A stretch of 6,825 nt of DNA from Firmicutes bacterium UBA1535. Its GTDB lineage: Bacteria > Bacillota > Clostridia > Tissierellales > Sedimentibacteraceae. Positions within the stretch are counted from its first letter, which is position 1, and each line of letters opens with the position of its first letter. Below the pieces are notes generated by a model, which searched no databases, was not told where the DNA came from, and worked only from the letters and a program-made list of their open reading frames with translations. The position numbers and the translations under genes are program-made. Shown in pieces: positions 5,346 through 6,825 of the stretch. Location of the stretch: assembly GCA_002323775.1 (NCBI GenBank), contig DCPV01000143.1, positions 1 to 6,825 on the forward strand. Direction: 5' to 3'.

Positions 5346-6758
5346 ATGTATAATAGTAAATCAATGATTGCAGAAGAATTTATTGACAACGAGGAGATAT
5401 TATCTACACTTGAATATGCTAAAAAAAATAAATCAAACCGTGAACTTATTTTATCTGTACTAGCAAAGGCTGAGGAATGTAAAGGTCTTGATTACAAAGA
5501 GGCTATTCTTTTATTGGAAAGTGATTTAGAGGATATAAATGAAAAAATATTTTCTTTAGCTATAAAAATTAAAGAAAAATTTTACGGCAAAAGAATAGTC
5601 ATGTTTGCTCCCTTATATCTATCAAATTATTGTGTAAATGAATGTAGATACTGCCCTTATCATTATTCAAACAAGCACATTGCAAGAAAAAAGATGACTC
5701 AAGAAGAAATCACAAGAGAAGTTATAGCGTTGCAGGATATGGGACATAAGCGTTTGGCGCTTGAAACAGGCGAAGACCCTGTAAATTCTCCAATCGAATA
5801 TGTGCTGGAAAGTATAAAAACAATTTATGGAATAAAGCATAAAAATGGAGCTATCAGAAGGGTAAATGTCAACATAGCAGCTACAACTGTAGAAAATTAC
5901 AAAAAACTGCACGATGCAGGGATTGGAACATATATACTATTTCAAGAAACCTATCACAAACCTAGCTATGAATACCTTCATCAAAAAGGACCAAAGGCTA
6001 ACTATGCTTATCATACTGAGGCTATGGACAGAGCAATGGAAGCCGGTATAGATGATGTTGGTATAGGCGTTTTATTCGGACTTAATTTATATAAATATGA
6101 CTTTGTAGGACTATTAATGCACGCTAAGCATTTAGAAGATGTCCATGGTGTAGGACCTCATACTATAAGCGTCCCAAGGATAAGACCTGCCGATGAAGTA
6201 GATGTAAATGAATTTTCAAATGCAATATCAGACGAGATGTTCGAAAAAATCGTTGCAATACTAAGGATATCTGTTCCATATGCAGGAATTATTATGTCGA
6301 CTAGAGAATCGCAAAAAACCAGAGAAAAAACCTTAAAATTAGGAGTTTCACAGATTAGCGGTGCTTCTTCAACAAAAGTTGGAGGTTATGCAGGAAAGGA
6401 AGATGAAGATACATCTCAATTTGAAGTAAATGATACCAGAACCTTAGATGAAGTTGTAAATTGGCTGTTGAAATTAGGATATATACCAAGCTTTTGCACA
6501 GCCTGCTATAGAGAAGGCAGAACCGGAGACAGATTTATGCAGCTTGTTAAAAACGGGCAGATAGCAAATGTCTGTCAACCAAATGCTCTGATGACCTTGA
6601 AGGAATACTTGGAGGATTATGCTTCTGAGCAAACTAGAATAAACGGTGAAAAATTAATACTAAGTGAAATTGAAAATATAAATAATGATAAGGTTAAGGA
6701 GATAGTTATAAAAAATCTATCAGATTTACACGAAGGTAAAAGAGATTTTAGATTTTAA
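5346..6758 (+). CDS. hydG: [FeFe]-hydrogenase maturase HydG, tyrosine lyase (radical SAM)
   Basis: HydG cleaves tyrosine with radical S-adenosylmethionine chemistry to p-cresol and dehydroglycine, then turns the latter into the CO and CN- ligands, building an Fe(CO)2(CN)-cysteine unit for the H-cluster. At 470 residues it is full length. The radical-SAM site CVNECRYC provides Cys96, Cys100 and Cys103, within the APLYLSNYC strand. The C-terminal domain has CTAC (384-387) followed by 22 residues and Cys410, the exact CxxC-X22-C spacing that binds the auxiliary 4Fe-4S cluster with the extra iron. This separates it from the related ThiH (2-iminoacetate synthase), which lacks this domain. ETGEDP (140-145) and ISVPRIRPA (274-282) are typical. 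The ATG is 5 nt after AAGGAGG. It lies 58 bp after hydE and 16 bp before hydF, so the three genes are most likely cotranscribed. Confidence 0.97.
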   Translation: MYNSKSMIAEEFIDNEEILSTLEYAKKNKSNRELILSVLAKAEECKGLDYKEAILLLESDLEDINEKIFSLAIKIKEKFYGKRIVMFAPLYLSNYCVNECRYCPYHYSNKHIARKKMTQEEITREVIALQDMGHKRLALETGEDPVNSPIEYVLESIKTIYGIKHKNGAIRRVNVNIAATTVENYKKLHDAGIGTYILFQETYHKPSYEYLHQKGPKANYAYHTEAMDRAMEAGIDDVGIGVLFGLNLYKYDFVGLLMHAKHLEDVHGVGPHTISVPRIRPADEVDVNEFSNAISDEMFEKIVAILRISVPYAGIIMSTRESQKTREKTLKLGVSQISGASSTKVGGYAGKEDEDTSQFEVNDTRTLDEVVNWLLKLGYIPSFCTACYREGRTGDRFMQLVKNGQIANVCQPNALMTLKEYLEDYASEQTRINGEKLILSEIENINNDKVKEIVIKNLSDLHEGKRDFRF

Positions 6759-6774
6759 AGGAGGTCATCCTAAT

Positions 6775-6825
6775 ATGGGATTAAATAATACACCTAATTC
6801 AAATAGGCTGCATATAGGGATTTTT
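6775..6825 (+). CDS. hydF: [FeFe]-hydrogenase maturation GTPase HydF, first 17 codons (runs off right edge)
   Basis: Only the first 17 residues are in the window: MGLNNTPNSNRLHIGIF. This matches the usual HydF opening, in which an MGLN-TP-NR-HI stretch leads into the GTPase P-loop, which would lie just past the edge. HydF is the scaffold on which the diiron subsite is finished before transfer to HydA. An AAAGGAGG ribosome binding site (6757-6764) overlaps the hydG stop codon, and its spacing of about 10 nt to the ATG is slightly long. The position directly after hydE and hydG strongly supports the call despite the short fragment. Confidence 0.85.
   Translation, partial: MGLNNTPNSNRLHIGIF

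Noticed and set aside
1..6825. CRISPR array, insertion sequence, prophage or other mobile element
   Set aside because: No regularly spaced repeat-spacer array, transposase, integrase or terminal inverted repeats are present; every long open frame is a conserved chromosomal gene.

Overview
The window is a low-GC (roughly 30% by eye) chromosomal segment with Bacillota-type expression signals: near-consensus GGAGG Shine-Dalgarno sites, extended -10 promoters and U-tailed hairpins. It carries a dedicated [FeFe]-hydrogenase maturation operon, which points to a strictly anaerobic, hydrogen-metabolising member of Clostridia. The genus cannot be fixed from this sequence. The left half (minus strand) holds housekeeping genes and the right half (plus strand) holds central carbon metabolism followed by the hydrogenase maturation genes.

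Minus strand, in reading order: rho (transcription termination factor, TTG start, unusually long hydrophilic N-terminal insert), then rpmE (zinc-type ribosomal protein L31) with its own promoter and a structured leader of about 165 nt, then an intrinsic terminator, then the 5' part of dnaX (DNA polymerase III gamma/tau), which runs off the left edge. Plus strand: glpX (class II fructose-1,6-bisphosphatase), diverging from rho across a 347-bp intergenic region with one good promoter in each direction. It is followed by hydE, hydG and the first 17 codons of hydF, which runs off the right edge.

The genes fall into two functional groups. Rho, L31 and DnaX are information-processing proteins whose leaders suggest feedback control. 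HydE, HydG and HydF build the organometallic H-cluster subsite of [FeFe]-hydrogenase: HydG makes the Fe-CO/CN unit from tyrosine, HydE processes it, and HydF is the GTPase scaffold that delivers the product to HydA. No hydA structural gene lies in the window.

The most interesting non-coding region is the ~220 bp between glpX and hydE. It contains a promoter whose -10 box lies inside an 18-bp inverted repeat closely resembling the Rex (NADH/NAD+ sensor) operator. Next comes a ~150-nt leader that I could not match to a known riboswitch class. The leader ends in a strong intrinsic terminator, with a possible mutually exclusive antiterminator just before the hydE ribosome binding site. Together these suggest redox repression plus transcription attenuation of hydrogenase maturation. 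The promoter, operator and terminator sequences are directly visible, but the function of the leader is inference.
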